A stretch of 64,000 bases of DNA from Myoxocephalus aenaeus (GCA_038501785.1 JBAMJR010000100.1:3402501-3466500); one strand, 5' to 3'; shown: positions 1-11,431, counted from the first letter of the stretch. The notes: generated by a model not told the origin, from the letters alone. Made by a program: numbers and translations.

Positions 1-1785
1 CTGTTTGGGATGTCAGAAGGCGTTTCTTGATGAGACTCTTCACTCTGTAGAGATGTGGGACAGCAGGAGGATGACTCTGCATCTTCATGTGGAGAAACAC
101 CGTGCTGCCGTCTGCCGACAACGCTGGACCATGAGCTCTTCTCCCACATGAAGCATGACTTCATCACTCCGTCTCATGTTGACGTGTTCTGGTCACGCGT
201 GTGTTCTGGTGTTCTACCTCTCGTCCTCGTGACTATGACTTGATCCCAGCCGTGATGAGGGTACGTATCAGTCGTTGTTTTCCTTATGCTCCTTTTCCTT
301 TATTTAATAACAAACATACATGTGAAACTGCTGTGTTACTAACACCTGGTGGCGTGTGTTTGAAGTGTCTTTTAGTGTGTTGTGTGTTTGAAGTCAGTTT
401 TAATGTCATGTTGCTTCCCCTGCCGAGGTTAAATCTTAATGACTGGCTACTGAATATTAACTCATTCCAACATAAATATGTGTATGAATGAAGTATATTA
501 TTTATATAATAATGTGAGAAACAGTCTGTTTCATTGGATTTGGCTGATAAAGCAGGTGAAGTAAAGATACGTTCTGCCTTCACTAACAGTCGTTTTTGTG
601 TATTCAGAATCAGAACCATTTATTTGCCAGGTATGTTACACATGAAGAATTTGTCTTGGAGGGTGGTGCATACATTAGACCAACAACAACAATCAACACA
701 GTGCAATAGAAACATTACATTTACAAAAGAGAAATAAAATAAAGTGCACAGACAAACAGATAACAGTACTGTAAACAAGTGTACTGTAGGTGTGTGTTAA
801 AGTGACGTGTATTTAAATATGAAGTATTGTCAAATTATAAATAACAAACAAGGGGTTTTCCGTTGCAGCACTATCTGTGACACTGGCTGCACCAGCCAAG
901 ACTCAGGGTTCACAAGTAGATGTTAAATGAATCATAATTCTGTCTATTCATTGAAACATTATCTGTCATATTCACTGTGCTTATATTAGTTATAAACCAT
1001 GAATTGATTATTTTGTGTGATTCTTCTCTCCCTGCAGCCCCTGCTTTGCCGTCTGTAAAGAGACCTGAGCCCGTTCCCCAGCAGCTCGTGTGTCTGATGC
1101 CAGAAGCAGCTCATCTGTCACAGCCTGGTGTGTATTATTTTACCTGTATTTGCGTCCTACAAATATCCATAAGTAGTGTCCATCAAAACGGTTGTTCATT
1201 CTTTAAAATCTTTATTGTTGTAAATGATATACTGGTGCACTGTTTTCAGACCAAAAGGAGGCAGCACTCCAGCGTTCAGCTCGCTGAGTGTCACAGACTA
1301 CAGTGTAGACGTCATGTTACATTCCTGCTTCATCTTACCGTCAATAACAACATGTTCAATGTTCTCTGTAGAGTCAGACCTCCTGGTTCCTCCTGAGACG
1401 TCTGCAGAGCCGGGTCAACTGCAAACTGCACAAAGAGATCAAAGTCAGTATTTGGATGTTTTTGATTTGGTTGAGTACATTTTAAAAGATAACATCAAGT
1501 CACACCCAATCGTACTAATTGTCTCTGTCTTTATTCTGGTCTGACAAGGTGAGCCATCACGTCCTCATCACAGCTTCCTGCTACGACCACGACGTCAGCC
1601 AGTGGACCGGTTCACAGCAGCAGAGGATCTGGAGGGAAACAAAGCAACAAAAGCATATATACGTTATTATATTTGTGTTGTGTTTGTGTGTCAATATGGG
1701 CTCTGTGTTCAATATTTACTGTCCCTGTTTGTGGTTAATAAATATATTTCATGGACTAATGTCTACAAGTCTTATTAATATGTGA
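1..1785 (+). other. Gene X copy 1: unrecognised multi-exon transcription unit, 3' part
   Basis: No protein family is recognised. The splice signals are good: an exon ending at about 260-264 (donor GTACGT), exon 1038-1131 after a strong CTCTCCCTGCAG acceptor, exon 1250-1443 after GTTTTCAG, and a last exon from 1549, with AATAAA at 1737. If the second exon uses the donor at 1132, one frame stays open through the last three exons: a Pro-rich start (PALPSVKRPEPVPQQL), then a Ser/Thr-rich stretch (PAFSSLSVTDYSVDV). That frame runs into AT-rich, UTR-like sequence at the 3' end, so a non-coding RNA is also possible. The first visible exon has no clean frame that joins the rest. Near-identical copies lie at 28.5-29.3 kb (truncated) and 55.4-57.84 kb. 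The 5' end lies outside the window. Confidence 0.4.
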
Positions 1786-2184
1786 ACCATTAACAGTAAA
1801 GACATATTTAATTGAAGTCATTGCAATTAAAAACTGTAATATAATAATAGGTAAATAGCCATGAATAAATCAAATACTTATATAGTCTGTCTGCCACTAC
1901 AATAGTGACAATCAGTAAACAGGGATACACTTTTCTGGATTCATAAATAAAGCGGGATACACTTTTATTAATTCATAAATAGCTCTTCATCATTGATGTG
2001 TAGCTTTGCCCGAAATGACACTCAAGAATAGAACAGGAGAATATTTGAGTCTCAGGTGCTGAAAACAGGAATTGTCATCACCTTAGACAGCATTAATAAT
2101 GCTGCAATTTCATTGGCTGTCCGTGAACACCAGCTATACACGACTTGCCCGCATCAGGACCTCAAATAGTCACGTATCTTTTTA
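1786..2184. other. Spacer without a recognised gene
   Basis: AT-rich sequence with a short near-duplicated stretch (ggatacacttttctggattcataaataaag, repeated within about 45 bases, at roughly 1920-1985). The region is repeated as a block at 57.84-58.23 kb. No coding signal was seen. Confidence 0.5.
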
Positions 2185-2590
2185 AATAGGCTGATTCTTG
2201 ACCAACCGACCACAGATTTGATGCTTAAACAACTAACTTCGCCTGAAAACGTCCTCAAATTACATTCTGTGACTCAACAACAGTAGTATTCAGAGAATGT
2301 CAACTTTCAGTTGTGAGTTTTCTCATCCGCCATCGTTTACCTCGTTTGCTGGTGCGAAATGCATTTTGGGATATTGGCTGTCAAGTACGCACAAGTCTCC
2401 TCCGATGCATCCCCGGTAAAATGGGCGGATCAAGTCACAGCCGGGCATTTTCACCGTGCTTGGCGAGAACTGGACTTTTTAAGTTGGAACAGTACTTGGA
2501 CTGCGACTGATGACGTTTACGAGTCCACAAGTACAGAGAAGAACACATATTTAGAAACGTTTGTCTGCTGCAATAACAATGTCTGAAGTG
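2185..2590 (+). repeat. Solo arm of the fold-back repeat family
   Basis: This about 400-bp stretch resembles one arm of the fold-back repeats at 17.1-17.9 and 47.8-48.5 kb. Shared blocks include CACAGATTTGATGCTTAAAC, a GGGATATTGGCTGTCAAGTA block, and an ending like GAGTCCACAAGTACAGAGAA. Here only one arm is present. The copy at about 58.24-58.63 kb belongs to the repeated unit. No convincing protein is encoded; the short open frames differ between copies only through drift. Confidence 0.65.
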
Positions 2591-4132
2591 ACTGAAAACG
2601 TAATCTTTTTAGATACGAAGCCTCCTCCAGTTGTTATGCTAAGCTAGGCTAATCACCACCAGGCTATATTTAAGACAAAAGGCTTTTCTCTCAACTTTTT
2701 CTGTGTAAAATGGCATTTTTTTTAAACTGAAATAATTTTCAGGTGTTTTGTCTCGCACTGTGAGTATGTGATATATGCGGGCAACATTTGTTTCTTATGA
2801 TTTATTTAATCCCAAAACAGGCAGACAAAACAAATGAAATCATAACCAATCGGTGCCTCTGTTGCTCTGGTTAAAAAGAAAAACAGGCTGCTGCAGCTTA
2901 GCTACAAACACTGGGGCAAATATGGAAGAACAGCATTGAACTGAAGTCATTTTGGTGAAAACATTGGCTGAACTTTTCAACTGTTTGAGAGCCACCATGA
3001 AAACAATTAAAACAGATTACTGTTTTATTCCAATAGTAGTGAATCAAATATAAAGTTCGGTCAACAAAAGGTAAAATATTCACGTCCTAAAACAAAGGAC
3101 AGAATGTGAGCAAGACTATAATAATTACATTTTCTAAGAGTAAACATGTCCCTTACTTTAGCCTTAATATACATTTTAAACAGTATTTACAAACAAGCAG
3201 TAATTTGAAAAAAAAGTTATTCTGTAATTCTATTTCTTTTAGAATTAAGGGAATTTAAATTTCACCCCATTTTTAGGTTTTTAATTTTGCCAATTCATAA
3301 CCTGTAGTAACCACAAAAAAAATGCTGAATATTTGTTGATTTCATTTAATTATCATTACTCAGATAACAGGGTGGACTGGACATAACAGGGTGGAAATCA
3401 TATCATTGAACAATACATTCAATGACATTTCACAAACAAATTATAAATGTAACTTCCATTAATCATGAACACACATATTTAGCTTCAAATGAAAAACAGG
3501 CTGCTGCAGCTCAGCTACAAACCCTGGGGAAAACATTGGCTGAACTTTTCAACTGTTGAGAGCCACCATGAAAACAATTGGAACAGATTACACAAAGGTA
3601 AAATATTCACGTCCTAAAATAAAGGACAGAACCCCTAAATCTCAAAGAGATGAGATAAGTAGAGGATGATGTTGAAGAAGAAAGAAAGATGGAGATATTT
3701 AAACACAATTATTTTCTCAATTCAGTCATTCTTTAGTTATGGAACAAAACTGCAGTTTCTACAGTAAAACTAAATCAAGGAAGTAATGAGTTTAAACTGG
3801 AGAGAAAACGTTGCTGAAGAGAAAGAAGGTTAATATTTCCCTAAATTTCATCACCTATGATAATTCAGCTCAAACCATAGTGCTGCATAGGGGGACATGG
3901 AATACTTTGACAACGTAAAACAATTATAATATATACATGACAATAAATGAAGCACGAGACAATATCATAGAAACAAATACCAACAGAATTTAAACTCATT
4001 ATTGTTGCAGTCTGTATCAGCCTGACAGTTTAAGTGTTTAACTATGTCTCATTTATTTCAGATGCTCTTATCAATACACTTGTGATTTGATAAATAACAG
4101 AGACGAGAGAATCTTGTTGAGCAAACTCCAAA
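2591..4132 (-). other. 3' flank of ZnF-A, paralogous to all other ZnF 3' flanks
   Basis: No gene was seen. The stretch carries blocks found downstream of the other zinc-finger genes, for example the GCTAAGCTAGGCTAATCACC block (also at about 22.75, 43.78, 50.12 and 58.69 kb) and a conserved 3'-UTR-like block directly after the stop codon. A roughly 100-bp internal duplicate (CAGGCTGCTGCAGCT...GAGCCACCATGAAAAC) occurs at about 2.88-3.0 and 3.49-3.58 kb. Confidence 0.55.
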
Positions 4133-5098
4133 CTAAGTTGTTTCTCTAGTGTGGACTTTTAAATGTCGTTTCAGAGTTGACTTGAGTGAAAATGTTTTAC
4201 CACAAACTGAACAACTAAATGCTTTCACTCCTGTGTGGAGAATCATGTGATCGTTCAGGGTTTTCTTATATGAAAACATTTTACTACACACAGAACAACT
4301 AAATGCTTTCAATCCTGTGTGGATAGTCATGTGAGCGTTCAGGTGTCCCTTATGTGAAAATGATTTACCACAAACAGAACAACTAAATGCTTTCACTCCT
4401 GTGTGGAGAGTCATGTGAGCGTTCAGGCTTACCTTATGTGAAAATCTTTTACCACATAAAGAACAACTAAATGCTTTCACTCCTGTGTGGAGAATCATGT
4501 GACTTTTCAGGTTTCCCCGATATGAAAATGTTTTACCACATAAAGAACAACTAAATGCTTTCACGCCTGTGTGGAGAATCATGTGAGCGTTCAGGTGTCC
4601 CTTATGTGAAAATGTTTTACCACACACAGAACAACTAAATGGTTTCACTCCTGTGTGGAGAATCATGTGACTTTTCAGGTTTCCCCGATATGAAAATGTT
4701 TTACCACATAAAGAACAACTAAATGGTTTCACTCCTGTGTGGATAATCATGTGATAGTTCAGGGTTACCTTTCGTGAAAATGTTTGACTACACACAGAAC
4801 AACTAAATGGTTTCACTCCTGTTTTGGATCTAGTGTGTCTCTTCAGACGTACCTTGTGGTCAGAGCTTCCAGCACATTCAGGCGAGCTGATTGATGTATT
4901 TCCAGTACTACAGTTCACATCATTTACAGGTACTTCATTGTTTTGCAGAGGGTTTGAAGCTGACTGAGGTTCCTGAGTCTCCTTCCAATCTCTACTGTCA
5001 TCAGTCTCTGGTTCTGATCCTCCACAATCCCCTCCATCAGCTTCTGTTTCCATCGGTTCAGTTTGTCTTTGATGAAGCTGTGAGGACTGAGCTTCTTC

Positions 5099-5136
<38 letters not shown>

Positions 5137-5936
5137 TCTTTACAGGAGTGAATGAGAACTTGATACCAGTCTCCTCCAGCCCTTGAAGCTGCTCTCCCTC
5201 CTGACTGGTCCAGAGTTCCTCCTGTTCCTCTTTAATGTGTGGGGGCTCTGGGTCCTCCTGTTCCTCTTTAATGTGTGGGGGCTCTGCGTCCTCCTGTTCC
5301 TCTTTAATGTGTGGGGGCTCTGCGTCCTCCTGTTCCTCTTTAATGTCTGGGGGCTCTGGGTCATCCTGTTCCTCTTTAATGTAAAGAATACAATATGTAC
5401 ATCCGAGGTGTACTACAGTAAAAAGTACAATATGTACCTCTGAGGTGTTGTACAGTAAAGAATACAATATGTACAGCTGAGATGTAGTACAGTAAAAAAG
5501 TAAAACATTCACCCCTGAGGTGTAGTTCAGTAAAAAAGTATAATATTCACCTCTGAGGTGTAGTACTGTAAAAAGTATGAACGTGTTTAAATACTTCAGA
5601 ACAGTCCCTGTAACTCTACCTCAGTACATGATGTGAATACTTCCTCCAGAACTGGTTACATCAGTTTAAAGTGATAAAGAAACAGAACCAACCTGCTCTT
5701 TGTATCCGGACTTCCGGGTTGAAAACAGCGTCCAGTAGTCTCCGTTGTCGCTCGTTCTCCTCTTTTGAACTAGAAAGTTCGTCCTCGTACTCTGCTATCG
5801 TTCTTTCAAACAGCCCAAATATCTCTTCAGCAGCTGCAGTTAGTCGCTGGTTGACTAAAGATCTCAGCATTTGGACTTTAGACATTTTCACAACGACAGA
5901 AACGTTTTCTTCACACAAACCCCGTTTCCTCTCCAT
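4133..5936 (-). CDS. ZnF-A: two-exon C2H2 zinc-finger protein, 8 fingers, intact
   Basis: Likely a nuclear sequence-specific DNA-binding protein of the expanded fish C2H2 family; the target is unknown. Exon 1 is 5936-5693 (donor GT at 5692-5691), exon 2 is 5373-4133 (acceptor AG at 5375-5374). Together they give 1485 bp, 494 residues. Exon 1 encodes an acidic, probably coiled N-terminus (LFERTIAEYEDEL) ending in the family hallmark FNPEVRIQRA. Exon 2 starts inside a 12-residue repeat (IKEEQ, about 5 copies), then a run of 11 Asp plus Glu, a variable acidic linker, and eight C2H2 fingers (CSxCxxxFSxxxxLxxHMxxH) ending in HTRETT. The first ATG (MERKRG) is in frame; an internal ATG (MSKVQM, at 5885) matches the usual family start and may be the real one. 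Linkers read TGVK or TGLK, not the canonical TGEK. Its fingers 1-3 match ZnF-C and ZnF-F. Confidence 0.88.
5221..5373 (-). repeat. Coding minisatellite of ZnF-A (36-bp unit, about 5 IKEEQ copies)
   Basis: The 36-bp units encode IKEEQ(D/E)DxEPP(H/D). The exon-2 splice acceptor falls inside the first unit, at the AG of ATTAAAG. Later units carry the same ATTAAAG-AGGAACAG sequence. Confidence 0.9.
5381..5640 (-). repeat. Intronic minisatellite of ZnF-A
   Basis: The single intron is largely built of degenerate units of about 37-45 bp, read on the coding strand as TACTGTACTACATCTCAGAGG followed by TACATATTGTA-like sequence. The apparent open frame extending exon 2 upstream (MNVLLFYCTTSQ...) is read-through of this repeat and is not real N-terminal protein. 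Confidence 0.75.
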
Positions 5937-6246
5937 TAAACTGGGACGAGCTGTGTTGACTTCCGTGCCCGTCGGTCTGTTTGTAACCGAGGGTTCTCTT
6001 GCGCCTATACTGGTACCATGGTAACAACACGCTGCTCCGTTATGTGAGACAAGACGGCAACCACTTTAATCTTGACTTCCTCCTCACTCCAACAAAACCT
6101 CCTCTCTCTCCTTCCGTTTTCCCCTTCCGAATAAAAGCCCCAGAAACATACATCCGAACACTGCTTCATAGAGAACTGTTAACACCATACAATAGCTTAC
6201 AGTAGCATGCTAAGCTAACTTCAATATCTTTGTAGGCTACCGGGAG
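5937..6246. promoter_or_regulatory. Putative two-way promoter between ZnF-A and the MSQRNN ORF
   Basis: About 310 bp separate two divergent ATGs. The region is relatively CpG-rich near ZnF exon 1 (CGAGGGTTCTCTTGCGCC), with a GGTACCATGGTAAC stretch that resembles an RFX X-box with one mismatch in the left half. On the plus strand, TATCTTTGTAG just before GCTACCGGGAG could be a splice acceptor ahead of the MSQRNN start. The same arrangement recurs at ZnF-C and ZnF-F; ZnF-C has a G-to-A change in the X-box-like site. No TATA box was seen at a convincing position. Confidence 0.4.
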
Positions 6247-6561
6247 ATGAGTCAGAGGAACAACATCCGGGAACAAAGGCGAACATCTAGAAGTCCATTC
6301 AGAAGGTTTATCCAGACATACAGAGACTCTGCTGGATCAGTACTGAAGGAGCTACCTGACACTTTACCAACACAACAACGAGACGCTGCTATTGCTACTG
6401 ACGGTAGCCGCCATGTTGCTAATGGAGGAACATCCGGGTCGTCTTCTTCTTCTTCTTTGAGGTTTATTGGCGGTTGGCAAACAACTGTTTGGTGCATTAC
6501 CGCCACCAACTGGTATGGAGTGTGGATCAGGATGTCTAGTACTTGCATTATTAATAAATAA
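6247..6561 (+). CDS. Small divergent ORF (MSQRNN family), copy A
   Basis: Not recognised. The first 63 or so codons (MSQRNNIREQRRTSRSPFRR..., basic, Arg/Ser-rich, ending RHVANGGTSG) are nearly the same in all copies. The rest runs through a CTT trinucleotide tract and then a dispersed repeat (TTATTGGCGG...CATTACCGCCACC), so only the first part is a plausible protein. It may be the second exon of a divergent transcript, because TTTGTAG precedes it. Copies near ZnF-D and ZnF-G end at codon 42 with a TAA, which argues against strong constraint. Confidence 0.35.
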   Translation: MSQRNNIREQRRTSRSPFRRFIQTYRDSAGSVLKELPDTLPTQQRDAAIATDGSRHVANGGTSGSSSSSSLRFIGGWQTTVWCITATNWYGVWIRMSSTCIINK

Positions 6562-6599
6562 TAATAAAAGGCCCTGTAGATTAAACCAATAACTTAATG

Positions 6600-7028
6600 C
6601 CAACTGCACTCTTCGTAATTCTAGAGGCCTTTAACCCATTTCCACCGGTAGTGCCGCCGTTGGAGTTGTTTTAAAAGCACTGGTGCATTTTCCCATTGCC
6701 TGATATTGGATATTATCTAGTTTTTGATGATTTATCAACCGGTAAATTAATATATAACGTGAAGAAGAAAAATACTAATGTACAGATGTAGACATGTATA
6801 TTTAAAGGGACTTCAGTATTTCTAAAACCCTGGCTTTGACTTTGCATGAGACGACATAGTTTAAGTTAGTTTGTTTTTAATGTGTTTCATTTGGATGGGT
6901 ATGATTCAGTGATCGGATGGTGTTTCACCAAAAAAAGAAAATTATTCAATATTATAAACTATAATTACATTTGTAGTATGTCAGTTTCCCTCTCTCATTA
7001 TTATAAGGATTAAACGCTACAATATTAA

Positions 7029-7080
<52 letters not shown>
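6600..7080. other. Intergenic sequence ending in an (AT)n tract
   Basis: No gene was seen. Blocks such as CTGATATTGGATATTATCTAG and the stretch around GTTTCATTTG are repeated near ZnF-B, C, E and F. An (AT)n microsatellite fills about 7029-7080. Confidence 0.6.
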
Positions 7081-7083
<3 letters not shown>

Positions 7084-7467
7084 GGCTGGGCAAAGTTGAA
7101 AAAATTTAACTGATTAATCGAATAATTTTTCTGAGATTAATCCCGATTGTTCTCATTATGCGCCAAATTCAATAATGAAGTAAAAACTAGTGTATTGCAC
7201 GCTTTTATTTTAAAGCAGTGGTTCTCAACTGGTCTGGCTCCGGGACCCACCATCACCCTGAATGACAAGACGCGACCCAAATCGAGGAACATTCTCAACT
7301 TCTCAAATGTATTTAATGAAAAGATGGTGCAGTTTGAACCTGAGATAGTACAGAATATATACTGTATATGCCAACACAAAAACAAGTTTAATGATAAACC
7401 AAAACGACCAGCTGGTGGCGATGCTAGAGAGGGAACTATTCATATACACACACATACACACACACAT

Positions 7468-7517
<50 letters not shown>

Positions 7518-8426
7518 TATAGATAGATACTTTATTAATCCCCAAGGGGAAATTTGTTGTCGTAGTAGCGCCTTACAACTTACAGTTTACAGATACAAAT
7601 AAACACACAAGATAAAACACATAAAAAAGCAACATGGATGAAAGATATATACACTCGATTTAACACTCAATTAGCTGCATTTTAATTAAAAACCAAAAAG
7701 TGCTTCTTCAGGACACGAGGTACTACAACATACATAACAATTCAGAATCTTCAGCCATTTTTAAACAGACTCAACAGCTTTCATGCACAAACAAAAAAAT
7801 CCAACAACTAAGAAGTAGTTTCAAAAAGACTCAAATGACCTAACTTTACTGAGAATACACACTCACTGAATCTATGACAAACACTTTACTATGGAACAAG
7901 ACCCTGTCTTGTATTTATTGGAGATGTGAAAGACAGCCGTCAGGTATCTCAGCGGCGGCTTTGCGCATGCGCGATTAATGTTCAATCTGGAGCGCTCTGT
8001 GAGGCGGAGCGGCTCGCGGCAGCACCCGCTGCTCGCTGAGGACAGAAACTGTAGAACAAGACGTGCTTTCCGTCAGTCTGTTGGCAACAAGCCGGTCTGC
8101 AAGGCTGCGTAAGCGCGAGCGCATACGTAAATCGCCTTCAAAGTAAAAGCAGTGCCGTTGTATTGCATTTATGCCGTGCATCTTATTTATTTATTTTTCT
8201 TTTTTAATTGACCTCACGCGAGCTGGACTGGGAGAGCCGTAAAATGCCCAGGTCTGAACTACGCCGTCTGGGAGAGATTTAAAGTGCAGCACCTGTGTGC
8301 GGCAGTGATAAGCCCCTCCCAATGCAACAAAAAAACAAAACGGAGTTAACGCATGGCCAAATAATTAACGCCGTTAATAGTTTGCTGTGTTAATGTGTTT
8401 TTAACGCGTTAACGTGCCCAGCCCTA
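7081..8426. mobile_element. hAT-like non-autonomous DNA transposon with nested repeats
   Basis: The ends are inverted: TAGGGCTGGGCAAAGTTG at 7081 and a reverse complement starting TAGGGCTGGGCACGTTAA at 8426, a signature common in fish hAT-type elements. It sits between TA/CA simple repeats, so an 8-bp duplication cannot be read cleanly. Inside are a second hAT-like end (AGTGGTTCTCAACTGG at about 7217), CA/TA microsatellites (7440-7513), and a LINE-tail-like block with TACTTTATTAATCCCCAAGG (about 7528). No transposase frame remains. Confidence 0.65.
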
Positions 8427-8467
8427 TACACACACACACACACACACACATACATACACACACACAC
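8427..8467. repeat. (CA)n microsatellite
   Basis: Nearly pure CA dinucleotides directly next to the right end of the hAT-like element. Confidence 0.9.
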
Positions 8468-8947
8468 AACTCTACTTATGTACAAGTAGTAATACTACTA
8501 AAAAAGTCCTGCAAATATTTACAGGAGACTTAAAATGTACCAAAAGTTAATTACACATTGAGTAGAACGCCACATTTCTTCTTAGATTATAATTATGATG
8601 CAAAAATGTATTCATCATTGTGGAGCATTTACTACTTTTTTTATTTACTTCATCTGCTGATGACTTCCTCCTTTGGGATCAATAAAGTTGTATTTGAATA
8701 TTTAATATGACATCGTAATGTATTGATTTTATTATTTATCAGAATCTGAAATGTAACTAAAGCTATACAAAAATCAGCAGACAGTTTTATTAAATTGACA
8801 ATTTTTTATCTGTACAGCAAAATCAAACTTCAGAGATAACCGTCACGTCGTCGTTTCACGTGAGAATGTTAAAGAAAAAGCACGGCGGTGAAGTTTGCCG
8901 TCATGTTTAAAGTCATCAGGATAGACAGGAAGTCGGTCGACACTAAG
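8468..8947. other. Intergenic block related to 19.58-20.21 kb
   Basis: No gene was seen. The stretch around CAGCAAAATCAAACTTCAGA to GTCGACACTAA resembles 19.60-20.20 kb and its inverted copy near 46 kb, so this is an older duplicate of part of the inner segment. Confidence 0.5.
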
Positions 8948-9638
8948 GCCCAATCTCAATCTCCACATTACAGACTCAGGGACTTTGAGGCGCGCTCCCG
9001 CAAAGTCCTTGAGGGTTTAGGGGTGTCCCACCGTCACATTGTCGAGTGTTTGAGTCTCTGGCAGACATGTTGAGCCCTTTATGATCCCTTTCCGTAAGGG
9101 AATTACCCACAGTTCATAGCAATGTGACGTCAAACACGCAGTTCCCAACGGAAGCATGAAGACGTAAAAAAAAGAAATTAAAATAAAAGAAGGTAAACAA
9201 AGAGACACGTGGGCGTTCAGCCCAATAAAATACATTTACACTACAATATTGCGGATAAAAAAATGGAACATAAAAACACATGAAATCAGAGGAATGCAAG
9301 CAGAAAATATATATAATTAAAAAAAAAATGACATTCATTAAACATTTCGTTTTGACAAAAACGAGTAAATAGATAATTTAAAATGACTTTTCATCTCGTG
9401 AGGAAGACGTTCAAATCAGTGAATAAAAAGTATAATATAAATACACAATAGTTGTTTATGTAGTCACGTGATATGTTGCAGCAAAGTGCTGTCCCATTCA
9501 TATTCACACCAGTTCAAGCCCTCACAGCCTCTCACACTCAGCCACTTAGCAGCTGACGTCAGTGAGTCCCTGAGGGTTCAGGGTTTGAGGGTTTAGGGGG
9601 AGATTGAGATTGAGATAGGTTCGTTCAAGATGAGCCAG
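8948..9638. mobile_element. MITE-like element with CAATCTCAATCTCC inverted ends
   Basis: The left end reads GGCCCAATCTCAATCTCC; the right end, reverse complemented, reads CCTATCTCAATCTCAATCTCC, followed in both by a CTCAGGGACT block. Degenerate relatives or fragments occur at about 27.33, 32.70, 54.66 and 62.10 kb. No transposase was found. The superfamily is not assigned. Confidence 0.5.
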
Positions 9639-10540
9639 TTCTGCGCAGAATCAAACGCCGGCGATCGCCGCGCAATGCATGCCGGTTAGATTTCAGATAA
9701 ATTCAAACGTGATCTGTAAACTACAGATCATTTTTTTCTGTGACTTCCTGTTTATACTTCGTAGGCAGCTGAAAACTGTCCGACTTGACCGCAGTTTCTT
9801 GTCAACGCCTCCTGCTGCTGCCGCCGCCTGCTCCGGCCTGGATTCCAGGAGAGAAGCAGCTCTTACGAACGAGCCCAATGTCTCTGTGGATTATTCAGAA
9901 TCAGAAATTCAATCAATTGAAGCAGTGTGTGATTCTCTGTATTCTTATCATGAGTCCACCTTAATCATGTTCTACAATAATGATATGTATGGTGTACTAA
10001 TAACATGGTCATATAATTCTGAGTGCTTTCAACACATCCATAAGTTACTTAAGCGCTAAATAAACTTAAGAACTGCGCGGCATGCAGCGGGTGAGAGTCT
10101 CTGTCTGTGAGACGGGCGATCGGCTGCGCCTGTGGTGATCAGTGTCCGCGGCTCGATAAGCTCTTGTAAATAAATGATTCATTGACGGCAGAATCTATAG
10201 CGCCGCGTACAGGAAGTCATCCTGATGTGAGAACGGATCTTGGCGATCTTGAAGAACTCTCTCCCAATAAAACTAATATAACTAATATCGCTCCTTCATC
10301 AATGAGGAAGTGAGCTGCCTTTTTTGTCCGGTGGGAGTGGCCAGCTTATCCAGTGAATTTCAGTAAACCTGCCTGGGAGCAGGTTTAAATTTTTGGCTGC
10401 GTTGCTATGGTGATTTATCTAAGCTTGCTTCGAGAAACCGAAAAGCCAGACCTACGTCATCTTATCCTGACAATTAGCCCGCTAACTCAGTAAGCCAGGT
10501 ACGAGAAACAGGGCCCAGGTCCTGCACAGCGTTTAATCCT

Positions 10541-10542
<2 letters not shown>
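9639..10542. other. Upstream cassette flank, direct match to 38.1-38.4 kb
   Basis: No gene was seen. The part around 9.70-9.90 kb (GGCAGCTGAAAACT... CTGGATTCCAGGAGAGAAGC) matches 38.12-38.29 kb in the same orientation. The 10.33-10.52 kb part (GGAGCAGGTTTAAATTTTTG... GAGAAACAGGGCCC) looks like Harbinger-type terminal sequence, but both ends could not be defined. Confidence 0.4.

Positions 10543-10597
<55 letters not shown>
10543..10597. repeat. (AAT)n microsatellite
   Basis: Uninterrupted ATA/TAA trinucleotides. The paired sites near ZnF-C, E and F have only TTATAAG or TTATAAGAATG here, so the tract expanded at this copy. Confidence 0.9.
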
Positions 10598-10600
<3 letters not shown>

Positions 10601-10909
10601 AGGGGGAAACCGACATACTACAAATGTAATTATAGTTTATAATATTGAATATTTTTCTTTTTTAAGTGTAACTGCATTCAATCACTGAATCATACCCACT
10701 CAAATGAAACACATTAAAAACAAAACTTACGTAAACTATGTCGTCTCATGCAAAGTCAAAGCCAGGATTTTAGAAATACTGAAGTCCCTTAATAATACAC
10801 GTTTGACTTGTCACCAAAAACATCTGTACATAAGTATTTTTTTTTCATCACGTTATATATTAATTTACCAGTTAATAAATAATCAAAAACTAGATCATAT
10901 CCAATATCA

Positions 10910-11431
10910 CTCCCTCCAGGAAATACACGTCACCTTGGTTCTTATGGTACTGATGGATTTATTCTTCAACGTGCCTCTGTCAACAGCACCGTCATCAATC
11001 CACCGTTGAACTGTTTAAAGACATTTCAACATACAAAACAAGTTGGCGTTCACGTTACACGATCAACTCTTTGTACGTAAATATACGGACGAATCATTAA
11101 CATAACGAACAGACCTCGCTGCTGCACACAACTGAGAGGGAGACGGGTCCACTTGGATAACAATATACTTCGACAAATCAACACTTTGCTGTCACTTTAA
11201 CTTATATCTTTTAAACTAGCTTTTAGCGGAGTAAAAACGTATACCGCTGAACATCTCCTCAGGAGCTTGTCACAACTAAAAGTGTCCCAACACAAACATA
11301 GGAAGGAAAAGATGGTTCCTATCACTTATATATACAAACAAATCAATATTCAAGAAACAAGTTGTACAAATAATAATAATATGTAAACAAGCCTAATAAA
11401 TTATGACATAAATAATATTGATGGTAGTTAA
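10910..11431. mobile_element. 522-bp unclassified insertion with an 11-bp target duplication
   Basis: The 11-mer ATCCAATATCA flanks the segment at 10899-10909 and 11432-11442. The paired site at ZnF-E (about 38710) has one copy, ATCCAATATCAGGCAATG, with no insert, and ZnF-C and ZnF-F also show the empty form. There are no clear inverted ends, no poly(A), and no protein frame. An 11-bp duplication would suit a Mutator-like or a LINE-mobilised insert; the sequence does not decide. Confidence 0.6.

Noticed and set aside
4891..5151. Plus-strand open frame with a poly-His run
   Set aside because: Antisense shadow of the ZnF-A acidic linker; the Asp codon run reads as His on the other strand. Similar shadows occur at the other ZnF copies.
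5374..5512. N-terminal extension of ZnF exon 2 (MNVLLFYCTTSQ...)
   Set aside because: It is intronic minisatellite read-through; exon 1 and the acceptor at 5375-5374 give a better, family-typical N-terminus.
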